NCBI RefSeq assembly: GCF_954871325.1
Contig: NC_088775.1
Location: forward strand, 19,755,561-19,819,560
Length of the DNA: 64,000 nucleotides
Direction: 5' to 3'
From: Gordionus sp. m RMFG-2023
Taxonomy: Eukaryota; Nematomorpha; Gordioida; Chordodea; Parachordodidae
Every line of letters starts with the position of its first letter. Position 1 is the stretch's first letter. A program made the translations under genes and the position numbers. Shown here piece by piece: positions 47,162 to 60,454 of the stretch. Below the pieces are notes generated by a model, which saw only the letters and a program-made list of their open reading frames with translations, had not been told where the DNA came from and did not search any database.

Positions 47162-48216
47162 TACTGTTAAAATATTTTATATAAATATTAAATAAAATTA
47201 CAATCACCATATATTAGCTTTTATTTATGACATTTTTTTATCTTAACAATATTTTGATTATGTAAAATAACTAGTTTCTTTGATTCCTCTTATAATGGAT
47301 GAAATTATATTGAAATTAAAGATGAGTAAAATAATTTTAGTACTTTATAATTTTAATTATATTATATTGTTAATATACTAGGTATACAAAGATTTCCTCT
47401 CTATACATTTTGGTACATTATATTAAGAAATTGGAAAACCAAAATAGATATTTAGATTAAGTTATCAAATTATATTAATAACTAAAAAGAATCCAAACAC
47501 TTTCAATTCACTTACTATGCTCAGATTTAAAATCTTGCATTTAAATAAAATTAATTAAAATAAATGAATACCTTTTTTTTCAATAATCAGATTTTCAAAA
47601 TAAATTTATTCAACTATATATAATATATAATTTATATATAAATAAGGATAAAATCAATAGTTACCAAAAATATTATAAAAAAAATAATCATGTAAATAAT
47701 TAAAGCAGGAAGCTTAAAATAATTATCAAATATATTTAAAAGGTAGATAAAATGAAGGACTAGGGTAACATTGGCCTAAAGCTAAAAGAGAATATTTGTT
47801 CTGTATAATAAATGGGGGTATTACATTACAAATTTCTTTGAATTCTTTTGATATATGCCTAAATAAAAATATTTATCATGCATATTACCAACATATTAAC
47901 ATGATGCTGGCATAGTGTACCATTTAAACCCTTTGCACAATTTGGATGTCTTTATAAGTATCTCCTGCATTTTATTTTGAACATCAATATTACATTTCTT
48001 CATTAGACTTTCCAGTTATTTAACAAAAATGTATTTTATAAAAACAGAAATAAATTACTTCATTTTGTGTCAATTCTCTTGATGGCATTATAAATGTATT
48101 TTAAAAGAAATAATTGAAATTTTAAATATATACAAGTATAAAATAACAATTATTTCGAATCATAAAAGTTGAAAAAAAAATTATAAAAAAAAACATGAAA
48201 ATAACTGTTGTATCTG
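47162..48216. other. A+T-rich intergenic DNA
   Basis: No gene, repeat or RNA is supported here. Confidence 0.55.
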
Positions 48217-48413
48217 TAGTGTTGTTAAAGCTCGTTTTGAACCAATTTTAAAAAACAGCTCTGAATATTTTACCCATAAAAATACTGTCTAAGCCTCGAG
48301 ATTTCGATAATATATGTCTAAACCTTTGTTCCTTCTATGAACAAAATCTTTAGGCTTGCGTAATATTTTTCTGGATAAAATATTGAGTTAGCCTTTTTTT
48401 AAAAACAGCTCTA
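48217..48413. mobile_element. TAGTGTTG-family MITE, right end lost
   Basis: It starts TAGTGTTGTTAAAGCTCG and shares GTCTAAGCCTCGAGATTTC and GGATAAAATATTGAG with the 1831-2048 copy in the same order. The right end stops at CAGCTCTAATG, short of the TIR. Confidence 0.7.
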
Positions 48414-48534
48414 ATGATATATATATAACTATTTGGCGATTCATGCATAAAAAACTGTATCGTCCCTCAAGTTTGTATTTTTTTTAATTAGGAGATTTGT
48501 CGTTTTGCTAAAACTTAAATTTTTCCAATTGATT

Positions 48535-48912
48535 CCCAAAATTTCTAAGTAAGTTGATTTTAAAAATTATTAAAAATATTATAAGCTTATTTAATATTTT
48601 AAATATATTTATAGTTAATTTTATATTTTAAATATAATTATAGTTAATTTTATATTTTAAATATAATGTAAGTTATTTAAATATTGATTCCCAAAATTTC
48701 TAAGTAAGTTCATTTAAAAAATTTTTTAAAATATTATATGCTTATTTAATATTTTAAATATAATTATAGTTAATTTAATATTTTAAATATAATTATAGTT
48801 AATTTTATATTTTAAATATAATGTAAGTTATTTAAATATTGACTCCCAAAATTTCTAAGTTAATTTAAAAAAATTTTTAAAAATATTATAAGCTTATTTA
48901 ATATTTTAAATA
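48535..48912. repeat. A+T tandem repeat, about 155-bp unit, left array
   Basis: Three direct units, each starting CCCAAAATTTCTAAGT (48535, 48692, 48845) and containing ATTATAAGCTTATTTAATA. The same unit occurs at 59660-60175. Confidence 0.85.
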
Positions 48913-48939
48913 GGTTTGTTTTAGGTGCGAAATTTAAAA

Positions 48940-49380
48940 ACATGAGTATTGCTTCAAATAATGTTACAGATTTTCTGTGGCGTTTGAGTGAAGATTTATA
49001 AAGTGCCAATGGAATCTCAGTTACAAAAGCTAAATTCAAAATTCTGAAATTGATTCATTCATAACGATGGGAGATTTTAAAAAAAAGAATATATTCGCCT
49101 TAACCATGAACACAAGGAAGAATTATCTCATGTCCTAAAAACGAAATACGTTCCTTTCTAAACCCACTTTCGTGTGGGAACCGATTTTAACAAACCAACG
49201 ATTTGGACAAGCCAACGTTTAAGATGTGTCCTATGCTACTTTGATAATCAAAACGATAAAACATTTGGACAACAAACTCTGACTTCTTAAACGAAATTAT
49301 GGGAAGAAATTTCAATTTTGACTTTCTGCATTATGGACATGGATGACTACAACTCTGTTTGTAGTTTGGTATAGGTCAGA
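48940..49380 (+). other. Unrecognised, possibly formerly coding segment
   Basis: Less A/T-homopolymeric than its surroundings. Short plus-strand readings such as LNHEHKEELSHVLKTKYVPF and THFRVGTDFN exist but are broken by stops, and no family is recognised. It may be the remnant of a gene of the inverted-ended element. Confidence 0.3.
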
Positions 49381-52300
49381 TATTTTTTTCCCTTTGATTT
49401 CAGGTATATTTATTTTTAACTTATAATTTGGGGGTTCAGGTATATTTATGTTTAATTTTTAGTCTGTGGGTTGTCCTTCATTCTAGGCCTATGTTTATTT
49501 TGATACATTTGTAATTTCAGCACCATAAACTTTAATTTATCCTTTTAATTCATATTAGCACCATAAACTTAAATACTTTTAATTCATATTGTATTTTTTT
49601 AAAGTTATCAGTAACTTTAATTGTGAATTATATTAATTTGTAATTTAATTTATATCCCCTCTTTAATAGATACTAATTTAATTTATATCCCCTCTTTAAT
49701 AGATATACTTACTGTTTCTTATGTTTGAAAGTTAGTATTGAAACTTAATATCCAATATCCAATATTTATTAATACTTTGACGTAATATTAGCTAAATTTG
49801 GATATTTTATAGGACCAATTTCTTCACATTTATTTACATGATATATCAGATTTGTCTGGTAATATAAATACTCAGATTTGTCTGGTAATATTAATACAGA
49901 AGTAGTTAATTATTGTTTGTTTCTCTTAATTTGAATTTTTGGTTGAACATGTTTTAGTTTACATAATTACTTAATTATTCTAGGTCCCTTCTTAACTAAT
50001 GATTCTCTTAATTCCTTAAACTTTTTGACATTTATTTTTATAAGTTGTAATTTATATGCTTTAAGGGTTTCTGGATTATACATTATCCCTTTTTACCTTG
50101 GAATTGGTTTCCTTGTTGGTTTCCGTGGTAGTATCAGAGATTTATTTTTTTTTGTATATTTTTAGTGGTTTTTCAGTCAACTTCATAAAAGTTAGTTCAT
50201 TTTATCAGTATACATTGATTATGCTTGTCTTTCTTTAAGAATATTACATTAGTTTCTTAATGAACAATATACTTTAATCTAAAGTTTTTTGACTTATCAT
50301 CACTTTTATATATTTTTAGTGGTTTTCTTTTAGTCAACTTCATTTAAGAAAGTAAATTTTATCAGTAAACATATTATTATGCTGGTCTTTTTTAATGAAT
50401 AATACATTAGCATTTGTGGTAATTTTAATCCTAGCAGTTTTTCAGTCATCTTTTAAGAATGATACATTAGTTTCTTAATGAACAATATATTAGCATATTT
50501 GGTTACTTTAATCTAAAGTTTATTTTATCTTATCACCTCTATATATTAGTATAGTATCGGAGATTTTTGTATATTTTTAGCGGTTTTTCCTTTAGTCAAT
50601 TTCATAAAAGAAAATACAATTTATCAGTATACATATTGCAACCTTTATTATGCAGGTCTTTTCTTGATGAATAATTCTTTAGCATATTTGGTAAATTTAA
50701 TCTAGAGTCTTTGACTTATCAACACTATATATAAGTGTATTGTATTATATATATATATTTCTTTTGGTAAATTTAATCTAGAGCTTTTTGACTTATCAAC
50801 ACTATACTTATCAACACTATACTTATCAACACTATATATAAGTATTACATTATATATATATTCTTGTTTATGTTTATTTTTATTATTTTTACATTATGTA
50901 GTATTATTATATTACATTTTAATTTATGTGTATTAAACTTTTAGTATTATTATGTTACATTTTAGGTTACACATTATATTTTATATATTTTTCGGTTAAA
51001 GTGAGTTTTGAATTTTTCAACACTATAAATAAGTATTACATTATATATAATTTATATGTGAATGATTATATTATATTACATTATTCATATTAGCCTACAC
51101 ACTACATATATATTTTTTAAGATTATTTCTTTACTTTATATATTGGGCATTTATATATCCAGTATAGTTATATTTTATTATATTTACATATTAATCTATT
51201 TATGTACAAGTACAGTATATTATATGCAGATTTGTCTAACATAACATTATAACTTATAATATTTGTTTAAACTTTCCCCTTGACAATAACTGTTAATCGT
51301 TTTAATTTTTCTCCTAGACTTGTCTTATAAATAAACTATTCGCAAGGGAAGCTGCCTTGTTTTAATTTTTGCTAAGGAAACTGTCTCGCTTTAATTTTTT
51401 TAGTTTTGATTTACTTTGCCGTATGTTTTTGTTCCTTCAAAATTTTTATTAAATTTTCGAAGCGTGTTGTTTCTTATTATTATAAAAAAAATTTTCCTCT
51501 TAGCTTTGATGAATTTATATGATTTATTTCCATTATCTTGTCTATCGCTTATAAAATATTTATACTTTTCCTTTTCGCTTCTGAGAATATCCTCCATACT
51601 TGTAGTTAAATATAGCATGGAAAAGTTTCGCTTTTATTAAAAAAATAAAATTTTTTGCTTTTATTTAAAAATGATTCATAATTAGTTTTTTTATAGATTT
51701 GCTTCTTGCAGTCTATGTTTTTCTTTTAAAAAAAAATATAAAATATAAATCCCACCCAGTGCTTTTTGTCTTTTCTTTGTTAGTGTATTTTATTTTTTCT
51801 CTTTCACAAAATATTTGTATTAGTCGTAGTTTTCAGAATTTTCCTTTTTCGTCGATCTCAGTTTCTAGGATTCAAACATTTTTTTTTTCCTCTTCTCAAA
51901 ATATTTGCGTTAGTTGTAGTTTTTCAAAATTTTCCTTTTTACGTCGATTGGTTTCAAACAAATATACCGATATGGAGGTTACTTTAAATAGAAAATAAAT
52001 AATTTTTCCTTTTATATTCTTCACATGTATATTTTTCACATACATTTCTAATCGACAGTTGACCCTCAATTATATTTTTCTGTTTATTTTAATTTATTTT
52101 CAATTTATCTTTAGTTGATTAATTATTGATTCTACAGCTGTGTGTTTATCAATAGCTGATATATTTCAGATATTTAAGTTAATAAATAAGTATAAGTTAA
52201 TAAAAAGGAATTATTTGTAAATTTTATTCGTAATATTTAAGTTAATAAAAAAGAATAAATAAATACTTGTAAAGTTTTCTCGTTTTTATGAGCGATTTCA

Positions 52301-55300
52301 GGTTAATTAATCTTTAGCTAATTAAGTTTTTGATAATTTCAAGTCAGGTTAATTAATCTTTAGCTAATTAAGATTTTGATAATTTCAAGGTTAATTTAAT
52401 CTTTAGCTAATTTAAGATTTTGATAATTTCAAACTTAGCTCCCTTATTAACTCCTGGATCTCTAGTTAATAAAAATTATTATAAACAAGGTTAATAGCCT
52501 TAACTGTTATATATTAGAGTTGTGCCATGATAAATTCTTATGATAATTTCAAACTTAGCTCCCTTATTTACTCCTGGATTTAACTGTTGCTATAAACAAG
52601 GGTAATAGCCTTTGTGCCTTGATAAATTCTTATTTCCTGTTTTCCTATATAACCATAGATTGGTTGGTGTTTTTAAGTCATTTTAGCAGGTCTTGTTAGT
52701 AGGTTTTACATTCATTTAGTTTAAATAAAATCTTGATTTAAATATATATTGTTTAATTAATAAATATATTGTTTAATATTTATTATACCATACTCTATAA
52801 TATCTAACGTAAATTTGTTGGTAGAGTATATTGTTGGTAGGGTATATTATCTTGAAATTATCTTGAACGGTTTTATAAATAACACATTATTGCGTAAAAC
52901 CTGTTAGCCTTTTTAGCAATATACTATTTTTGTATGAACTTTCGTATTGTATTATTGTTTTTGGTAGTGTCCTATTGGTTTAAAAGGATATTCTCTCTTC
53001 TTCGTTTAATTTGGTTTAAAAGGAAATTTTCTCTTGTCTTCGCTCGCTTAATGTACTTTATATAATAACTTAAAGTTTTTGTCTTTATTTAAGAGCAGTC
53101 AATAATAACTATTATTTATAATTTTATTTCTTAGGAAATTTTACTTGTGGATTAATAACTTTGTAGGTAGTTCTTTAGTTATATAATAATTTTTTGCTTT
53201 TCGTAGTCTATTTCTCTTTTTTAGAATTCCCACCTAGAGTTTTTCCTCGTGGAAATGTTTACTTTTGTTTAATTACCTTGTAGGTAGTTATTTTTTTTTA
53301 GGTATAGGTAGTTATTTTTTTAGTTATTTATAATAATTTTTTTGCTTTTCGTTGTCTATTTCTCTTTTTAGAAATCCCACTTAGGGTTTTTCCTCGTCAT
53401 AAATTTTGTTTCTTTGTATCGTATTTTTTTAATTAGTTGGAAGGTAATTTCGTCAGAGCCAAATGGATGGGTCGATTGTAGAAAGCTTTTGTCTTTTTAT
53501 TAGCAACTAATAATATTTTTTTAGTTTCTTAGAAAATGTTTATTTTTGTTTAATAATTTTTGTAGATAGTTTTAAGTTATTTATAATATTTATTTTTTTG
53601 TTTTGTCCTTCGTAGTCTATTTCTCTTTTCTTTTAGTAGTCCCACTTAGAGTTTTTTCCTTTTTGATTAATAACTTTTGTAGATATTTTTATAGTTATTT
53701 ATAATATTTTTCACCTAGTGTTTTTCTTCGTTTTAAACTTTGTTTTTTAGTATAGCTTATGTCATTTTATTTTATCTTAATATTGGCATATCTTCATTTT
53801 TTTAATTGCAATTTGCTACTTTAAGTTTTTTTAATTTAATTTGAATTGCCTACTGAGGAGTCATTTCTCTGTCTTTTAAAATATTTGTATTTAGGTTATA
53901 ATGTAATGAGTTAATTTGAATAATTTGAGTGGCCCACTTGAGGCGTCATTTCTGTTTACCTGTCTTTTTAAAACATTTGAATTTAGTTTATAATGTTATG
54001 AGTTTTAATTAAAATTTTGGTTTAAACTAAGATCTAAATAAGCTTTCTACGATAAAGGTTTTCACAAACCTTTATGTTTATTTAAATTATTAAAATATTG
54101 TTAATTTCTTTTGAGTTATGATTTTATTTTTTTAATAAATTTAATATTAAGGGTTCAATGACTATTAATAGTGATTTAAGACTGGTCATATATATTATAG
54201 GGTCGATTGTAGATAGCTTTGTCTTTATTTATTAGCAACTAATAATATTTTTTTAGTTTTTTCTTAGAAGATGTTTATTTTCAGATTAATAATTTTTGTA
54301 GATAATTTTAAATTATTTATAATATTTATTTTTTTGTTTTTCCTTTCGTAGTCAATTTCTCTTTTCTTTTAGGATATTTGAAGCGTCATTTCTGTTTACC
54401 TGTCTTTTTAAAACATTTGAATTTAGTTTATAATGTTATGAGTTTTAATTAAAATTTTGGTTTAAACTAAGATCTAAATAAGCTTTCTACGATAAAGGTT
54501 CTCACAAACCTTTATGTTTATTTAAATTATTAAAATATTGTTAATTTCTTTTGAGTTAAGATTTTATTTTTTAATAAATTTAATATTAAGGTTTCAATGA
54601 CTATTAATAGTGATTTAAGACTGGTCATATATGTTATAGGGTCGATTGTAGATAGCTTTGTCTTTATTTATTAGCAACTAATAATATTTTTTAGTTTTTT
54701 CTTAGAAGATGTTTATTTTCAGATTAATAATTTTTGTAGATAATTTTAAATTATTTATAATATTTATTTTTTTGTTTTTCCTTTCGTAGTCAATTTCTCT
54801 TTTCTTTTAGGAATTCCCACCTAGAGTTTTTCCTTTTTGATTAATAACTTTTGTAGAAAGTTTTATAGCTATTTATAATATGTTTCACCTGGAGTTTTTC
54901 CTCTTTATTAACTTTGTTTTTTTAGTATAGCTTTTGTTATTTTATTTTATCTTAATATTGGCATATTTTTCATTTTTTAATTGCAATTTGCTACTTTAAA
55001 TTTTTTTAATTTAATTTGAGTTGCCTACTGAGGCGTCATTTCTCTGTCTTTAAATCATTTGAATTTAGGATTTGAGTAGCCTACTTGAGGCGTCATTTCT
55101 GTTTTACCTGTCTCTTTAAAACATTTGAACTTAGATTATGTTTGAATTAAAATTTTGGTTAACCTAAGATCAAAATAAGTTAATTAAAATTTTAGTTTAA
55201 CCTAAGGATCAAAATAAGTTTTCTACATTAAAGGTTCTCATAACTTTATGTTTATTTAAATTATTAAAATATTGTTAATTTCTTTAAAGTTAAGATTTTA

Positions 55301-56290
55301 TTTTTTTAATAAATTTAATATTGTTTATACTATAGCGTAAGGTGGTTATTGTTTTTCGATAACCTTATCCTACTTCTTCTGCTGTCTATTTCTTATAACA
55401 CAAAAGGTTTTTGAGCTAACTATTTTGGTAGTTTTTAAGATTGTTTTTCCTAGTACTTGGCTATTCGGTTGCTATTAAATTTCTTGGAGGCTCACAGTAG
55501 TCTTTGCATAGTGTTACTTGGTCCTATTTTAAATCTATCACTACAAATCTATCACTACAAAATGACTTTATAGAATCTATATATTATTTTTAATTTTTCG
55601 CCGGTTTTTATTTTTTTGTGTCCGTACTCTGCTGATTTATTCAAGTTTTATCTGCTGATTTATTCAAGTTTTTTCTGCTGATTTATTCAAGTTTTTGATG
55701 TCCGCACTATGTTGGTTTATTTTTGTCCGCACTAAAATTCACTTTAAATTTCTCTTTATACAATGACTATCTTATCGTATTTTTTTGCTGGTTTTCTTTT
55801 GTGCCTGCCACTCATATTTTTTTTTTCAGTATTCATATGCCACACTCATATTTTTTTTTCAGTATTCATATGCCACTCAATTTTTTTTCAGTAAGTTTGT
55901 TTTTAGAAAAACTCGGAATCCTATATATCCAGCTTTATAGAGCTTAGTATCTCTTAGGGATTAGGTTAGCTGAACTATCCTATCCAGCCTTATAGAGCTT
56001 AGTATCTCTTAGGGATTAGGTTATCATCCTTCCCTATACTTTTCCTTTTTCTTTTGTTTAACTTATTTATTTTTTACTCTTTATGCAGTTTCATATTTTA
56101 TTTTTCCTATTAAGGTTTTCTTTATCTTTTCTTTTCGTTCAATTTACTTTTCTCTTGTATGTTTTTTTTAGGAGATTCTCCTCTCTTTCAACTTGTTAGT
56201 CTTTTATAACATACTAAATACAGCATTTTTAAATATCAGAGTAGAAATTATTTGTAAATAATTTGCTATTAACTGTTTTTGAATTTTTTT
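49380..56290 (+). repeat. Seven-kilobase T-rich tract with degenerate tandem repeats
   Basis: The plus strand is strongly enriched in T over A for nearly 7 kb, unlike the A/T-balanced flanks. It is built of diverged repeated phrases such as TTTTAGTCAACTTCAT (about 50.2-50.6 kb), GTCCGCACT, TGCTGATTTATTCAAGTTTT (55.6 kb), CCCACCTAGAGTTTTTCC (53.2-54.9 kb) and TATAGAGCTTAGTATCTCTTA (55.9-56.0 kb). No open frame is credible. It ends directly in the LINE endonuclease region, after TTTTTTTGACAG, a splice-acceptor-like sequence. It might be a leader of the LINE or an independent satellite. Confidence 0.6.
53943..54812. repeat. 440-bp tandem duplication
   Basis: Two head-to-tail copies (starting at GCGTCATTTCTGTTTACC, 53943 and 54383), almost identical through GATCTAAATAAGCTTTCTAC and GGGTCGATTGTAGATAGC to TCTCTTTTCTTTTAGGA. 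A third, more diverged copy of the second half lies at about 53466-53650. Confidence 0.88.
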
Positions 56291-56340
56291 GACAGCATCC
56301 GATAGGTTTAAAGGGAAACTTACTTTTATCTTCGCTTAAT

Positions 56341-57060
56341 ATAAATGGCTTAAATAACAAGTTAACGGTTCTCCTTAGGCTAATGGAGGAGGAGAAAACG
56401 GATATAATAGCGATACAAGAGACCCATTCTAGAGACAACAATATGGCCAACTTTAATAAATTTATTCTGTATAGTTCGGGCACTACCTTAAATGGTTGGT
56501 CAGGAGTTGCCTTCCTAATTAGTAAGAGAGTGCATAAATTTGTAGACAAATTTGTCCCCATTTCCGAAAGATGTTGCCTGTTGTATTTAAATACCTATTT
56601 TAAACGAACGATCCTAATTAACGTTTATGCCCCCCCCAACAGAGGTGGGAGGCTCTCCTTTTTAGACCACCTTGAAAACATTGTATGCTCTCTTCCTAAG
56701 AGCCGCAACTGGATAATTTTGGGAGACTTGAATATCAGGATTGGGAAGGAGGAGTTTTACATACATGATGGAGTAATTGGGAATGCGGCCATTCCCCAAC
56801 CAAATCGTGAAGATAATAGAAAGCTTTTGGAGTTGTGCAGGAGTTTTTCCCTAAAAATCGAGCCAGCTCTTTCCTGGCTGCCCCGACCTCTAATAACATA
56901 CTTTCTTCTTTCATAATGAAAGTAATACTTTAACTTATAGGAGGAATAATATTACTTCTCAAATCGACTTTTTCATTTCCAACATTCATGGTTGGTTTAC
57001 TGATGTAAAAGCATCGCGGAATATAAGTATTTCAGATCACAAGTTAATCAAAGCGAACCT
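56341..57060 (+). pseudogene. LINE endonuclease domain
   Basis: It would nick target DNA to prime reverse transcription. Motifs in order: LNINGLNNK, IIAIQETHS, NVYAPPNRGG, WIILGDLNIR and, after a one-base frame change near 56890, SQIDFFIS and ISDHKLIK. These supply the Asn, Glu, Asp/Asn and Asp-His positions of endonuclease/exonuclease/phosphatase-fold LINE endonucleases. Apart from the frame change the domain is complete. Confidence 0.85.
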
Positions 57061-57099
57061 CCTCATAAAAAGTTTATGGGGAAACTCCCAACGCCTCCC

Positions 57100-59248
57100 C
57101 ACATCTAATCAGCCCAGATTTTCTCCCCGGAGTTTTTCTCCCTGGACAACTAATGCTAAAAATTTACAACGACCTGAAGTAAAGTTGATATTAGGCCAAA
57201 ACTTAAGAGACAGGATGACAGCACGTGAAATTACATCGGGGTCTGTTTCTACGGAGGCGTGTTGGTAATCTTTTAAGAGTATTCTTTCTGGAGCCTGCAA
57301 TGACCTTCCTAACATCATTGGTTCTCCCCCGAGTCGTCATGAATGGTTATCTAATGACACAGTCCTTTTGATAGCTGAACTTAGGTCGCTTGATAGACGC
57401 GATGGTGCCCTTTGGACGACAATCCATAGACTCCTTAGGAGGGACAGGAGGATATACATAGCAAAGAAAGCTTTCGAGATTGACAGAGATATGAGAGAAA
57501 ATAGAACTTTTGATGCCTATAAGAAGCTCAAGCTTTTCTGTAGTGCAAGAGTATTCAAGCCTCTCCCATCAATCAGACTGGACAATAATAAATTAATTAC
57601 CGACCCGGACGAACAGATGGCTCTATGGTTGGACCATTACATGGAAACCTTTGATTCAAGGAGACCAGTCGTATGTCCATCCCCTAGCCGTAGCGCAGTA
57701 TCATCTGATGCTAACTTTTCTGTGGTGGAAATATCTAAGGCCATTAAAAAACTTAGGAACAATAAATCTCCAGGTCCAGATAACATCTTAGGAGAACATC
57801 TGAAAGCTGCCCCCTCAGAGGTTTCTCAGCTCTTGCTGGGGTTGTTCAATAGGATTTGGGTTACGGGGAAGATGCCAGCTGACTGGAATATGACAATTTT
57901 TTATAACTTCCCCAAAACCCCAAATCCTGTTAAATTTAAGGATTACAGATCTATTGCTTTAACATCCATCATGTCTAAGGTTTTCATGATTCTTTTAAAG
58001 AACCGCATTCTTTCGACCACGCCTAATCTTCTGTCCAAATACATCTGTGCCTACCGCCCAAACAGGAATATTAATGAACCTATATTGGCATTAAAGATAC
58101 TAATACAGAAGTGTGACAAATATAAATTACCATTCTACTTTATCTTCGTCGATTTCAAGCGAGCGTTTGACAGTGTTATTCATGATTCTTAGTGGGCAAT
58201 CCTAGAAGGATGTGGCATTGACGGAAACATCATTAGGATTCTAAAGACACATTACAGTAATCTCTTCGCCTCGCTTAAAATTATTAATAAAGTTTCTCCC
58301 CCATTTAGAACTAAAAAAGGAGTAAAACAAGGGTGTGTCGTCTCCCCGCTGTTGTTTAACATACTTATGAATAAAATAATTATTGATTCGCTGGGAGCTG
58401 CAAATCTTCTGGAACTTGGACTTAATGAGCCATGGTATTTGGAAAATAGGGTGATTTGCTATGCAGATGACTTAGTTATGATCGCCAAGAGCTTGGAGGA
58501 GGCCCACAATTCAGTCTTGATACTTAATTCTTTCAGCTTGAAGGTTGAATTGGATATAAACTTCGATAAGACGGTGATTATGCCTTTATCTAATGCGCCC
58601 CCATTGGTTGATTGGATGGTTGGGGGAAAGTTGGTCAAAGTGGTGTCCTCCTATAAATATCTTGGGGTAAACATGGATAATAGGGGTAGCTGTCACGATG
58701 AACTAAAAATTAGAATTCATAACGCAAGGGTTGCTTTTTACAAATATTTCAAACTGTGGAAATCCAGGGAGATATCGGTTCACACTAGGTTATGTATTTT
58801 CAATTCCACCATCATCCCAATTCTCCTTTACGGCGGTGATATATGGGAGATTACGAAAACAGAGATCAGGAGGTTACAGGTGTTCGTCAACAAATGTCTT
58901 AGGATAATAAACGGCATTTTTTACCCTAACATTATCTCTAATGTTAACCTTTGGCGGAGGTCACGTCACACTCTAGTGCATGTGGCTTTGAAAAAGAAAC
59001 GTCTGACCTTTTTTGCTCACATTCTGCGGAATCACACAAATAGTAGCCTGGTCCTGGAGGCGATCAATTGGTTATACTCATTCAACGGCAAAGTCTATGG
59101 GAATTATAAAACTTTATGGTTTTATAGGGCAGTGAAGGATATCTTGGATTTAAACCTCAACACGAATCAGTTTTTAAGGTTGAATAAGGATAAGAAATCA
59201 ATAAATAAACTGTTGAAGATCAAATCAAATTATTTGAACCTCTCATAA
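57100..59248 (+). pseudogene. LINE reverse transcriptase and C-terminal region
   Basis: It continues the endonuclease frame. RT motifs: NNKSPGPDNILGEHLK, FKDYRSIALTSIMSK, FIFVDFKRAFDSV, GVKQGCVVSPLLFN, the catalytic ICYADDLVMIA and YKYLGVNMDNRGS. The C-terminal part has LWKSREISVHTRL, PILLYGGDIWE and RLQVFVNKCLRIINGI, a conserved LINE tail. In-frame stops lie at about 57268 and 58190; otherwise the frame is open over more than 650 codons. It is a recent or formerly active copy, now inactive. Confidence 0.88.
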
Positions 59249-59659
59249 ACTGCTCCCTGACATAGGTTATTTTTTATTTTTGTTTTATCTTCTTTATTTT
59301 TACTTTTGCTCCCTTTTCTCTCTCCTTATTCTGTATTAAACTTTTCCTTTCATCTATTATTTGCTATCATTTTTCTCATTTTAAAGTTAGGTCCCCCTTT
59401 GCCTTTAAAATCTATTATGTATATAAGCATCTTATGGGTGTGGGCTGTGCTTATTTTGTCCTTTCCACATCAGCCCATAGACATTTAAGTAATAGTCCTT
59501 GGACTATTACGCGTACAAGTACGTGCGGCTTGCCCACAAACGTGTGAAGGGCTCCTCATTTTTATCCCCTTTTAATTTGTCCAGTCAGATGGATTTTGAG
59601 GAAAACCTAACGTAGCTCTGTTGTATCCACAACTAGAGGGCGTAAACTTCTATATCACG

Positions 59660-60175
59660 TATATTTTAAATATAATTATAGTTAATTTTATATTTTAAAT
59701 ATAATGTAAATTATTTAAATATTGATTCCCACAATTTCTAAGTAAGTTAATTTAAAAATTTTTTAATAATATTATAAGCTTATTTAATATTTTAAATATA
59801 TTTATAGTTAATTTTATATTTTAAATATAATTATAGTTAATTTTATAATTTAAATATAATGTAAATTATTTAAATATTGATTCCTACAATTTCTAAGTAA
59901 ATTAATTTAAAAAAATTTTTAAAATATTATAAGCTTATTTAATATTTTAAATATATTTATAGTTAATTTTATATTTTAAATATAATTATAGTTACAATTT
60001 TTATTTATATTTAAAATATAAAATTAACTATAATTATATTTAAAATATTAAATAAGCTTATAATATTTTTAAAAATTTTTAAATTAACTTACTTAGAAAT
60101 TTTGGGAATCAATATTTAAATAACTTACATTATATTTAAAATATAAAAAATTAACTATAAATATATTTAAAATAT
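59660..60175. repeat. A+T repeat, about 155-bp unit, right array with an inversion
   Basis: Two direct units (CCCACAATTTCTAAGT at 59729, CCTACAATTTCTAAGT at 59882) are followed near 60000 by an abrupt switch to an inverted unit (ACTTACTTAGAAATTTTGGG near 60090). The inverted unit forms the right end of the 48463-60208 segment. Confidence 0.85.
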
Positions 60176-60454
60176 ACCTAATTTAAAAAAAAAAATACGA
60201 ACTAGAGGGAAGATACCAATATTATAATCGCTTCAAATATATTTGTGGCCATTTTAGGTCATTTGACGTTTTTTCATAAATGTTCATACGAACTAGTGGA
60301 CCCTAACCTAAAAAACGTCTTCACATTGAAATCAGCTGTAGCGCCTATTTGTAGCTTATACGGTGATCAAATGCCTCGATAATAATAATATATTTATAAA
60401 AATTAAACAATTTTATATTAACATATCATTGATCGCTTAACCCTGAATTCATAG

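Larger units (their letters stand above)
56290..59640 (+). mobile_element. LINE (endonuclease-RT non-LTR retrotransposon), nearly intact ORF2
   Basis: The element carries an apurinic-type endonuclease followed by reverse transcriptase in one gene. No ORF1 is visible upstream. The 3' part after the stop at 59248 is a T-rich tail region to about 59640, where ACTAGAGGGCG occurs; neither a poly-A tail nor a target duplication was found, so both ends are approximate. The G+C content of the coding part is clearly higher than its surroundings, which suggests a more recent arrival. Clade (RTE, CR1 or related) cannot be fixed by eye. Confidence 0.8.
48463..60208. mobile_element. Long inverted-ended segment enclosing T-rich DNA and a LINE
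   Basis: The left end reads CCCTCAAGTTTGTATTTTT and AATTAGG; the right end, inverted, CCCTCTAGTTCGTATTTTT and AAATTAGG. Immediately inside both is GATTCCCAAAATTTCTAAGT, then an about 155-bp A+T repeat, in inverted orientation. The inverted ends extend for at least 170 bp. No matching target duplication was found, so this may be a foldback/MULE-like transposon or a rearranged inverted repeat. The interior holds no recognised transposase: a T-rich tract (49380-56290) and a LINE (to about 59640). Confidence 0.5.

Noticed and set aside
51062-51244. Short hydrophobic frame MIILYYIIHISLHTTY
   Set aside because: It is an A/T-composition frame within the T-rich tract, with no start context or conservation evidence.
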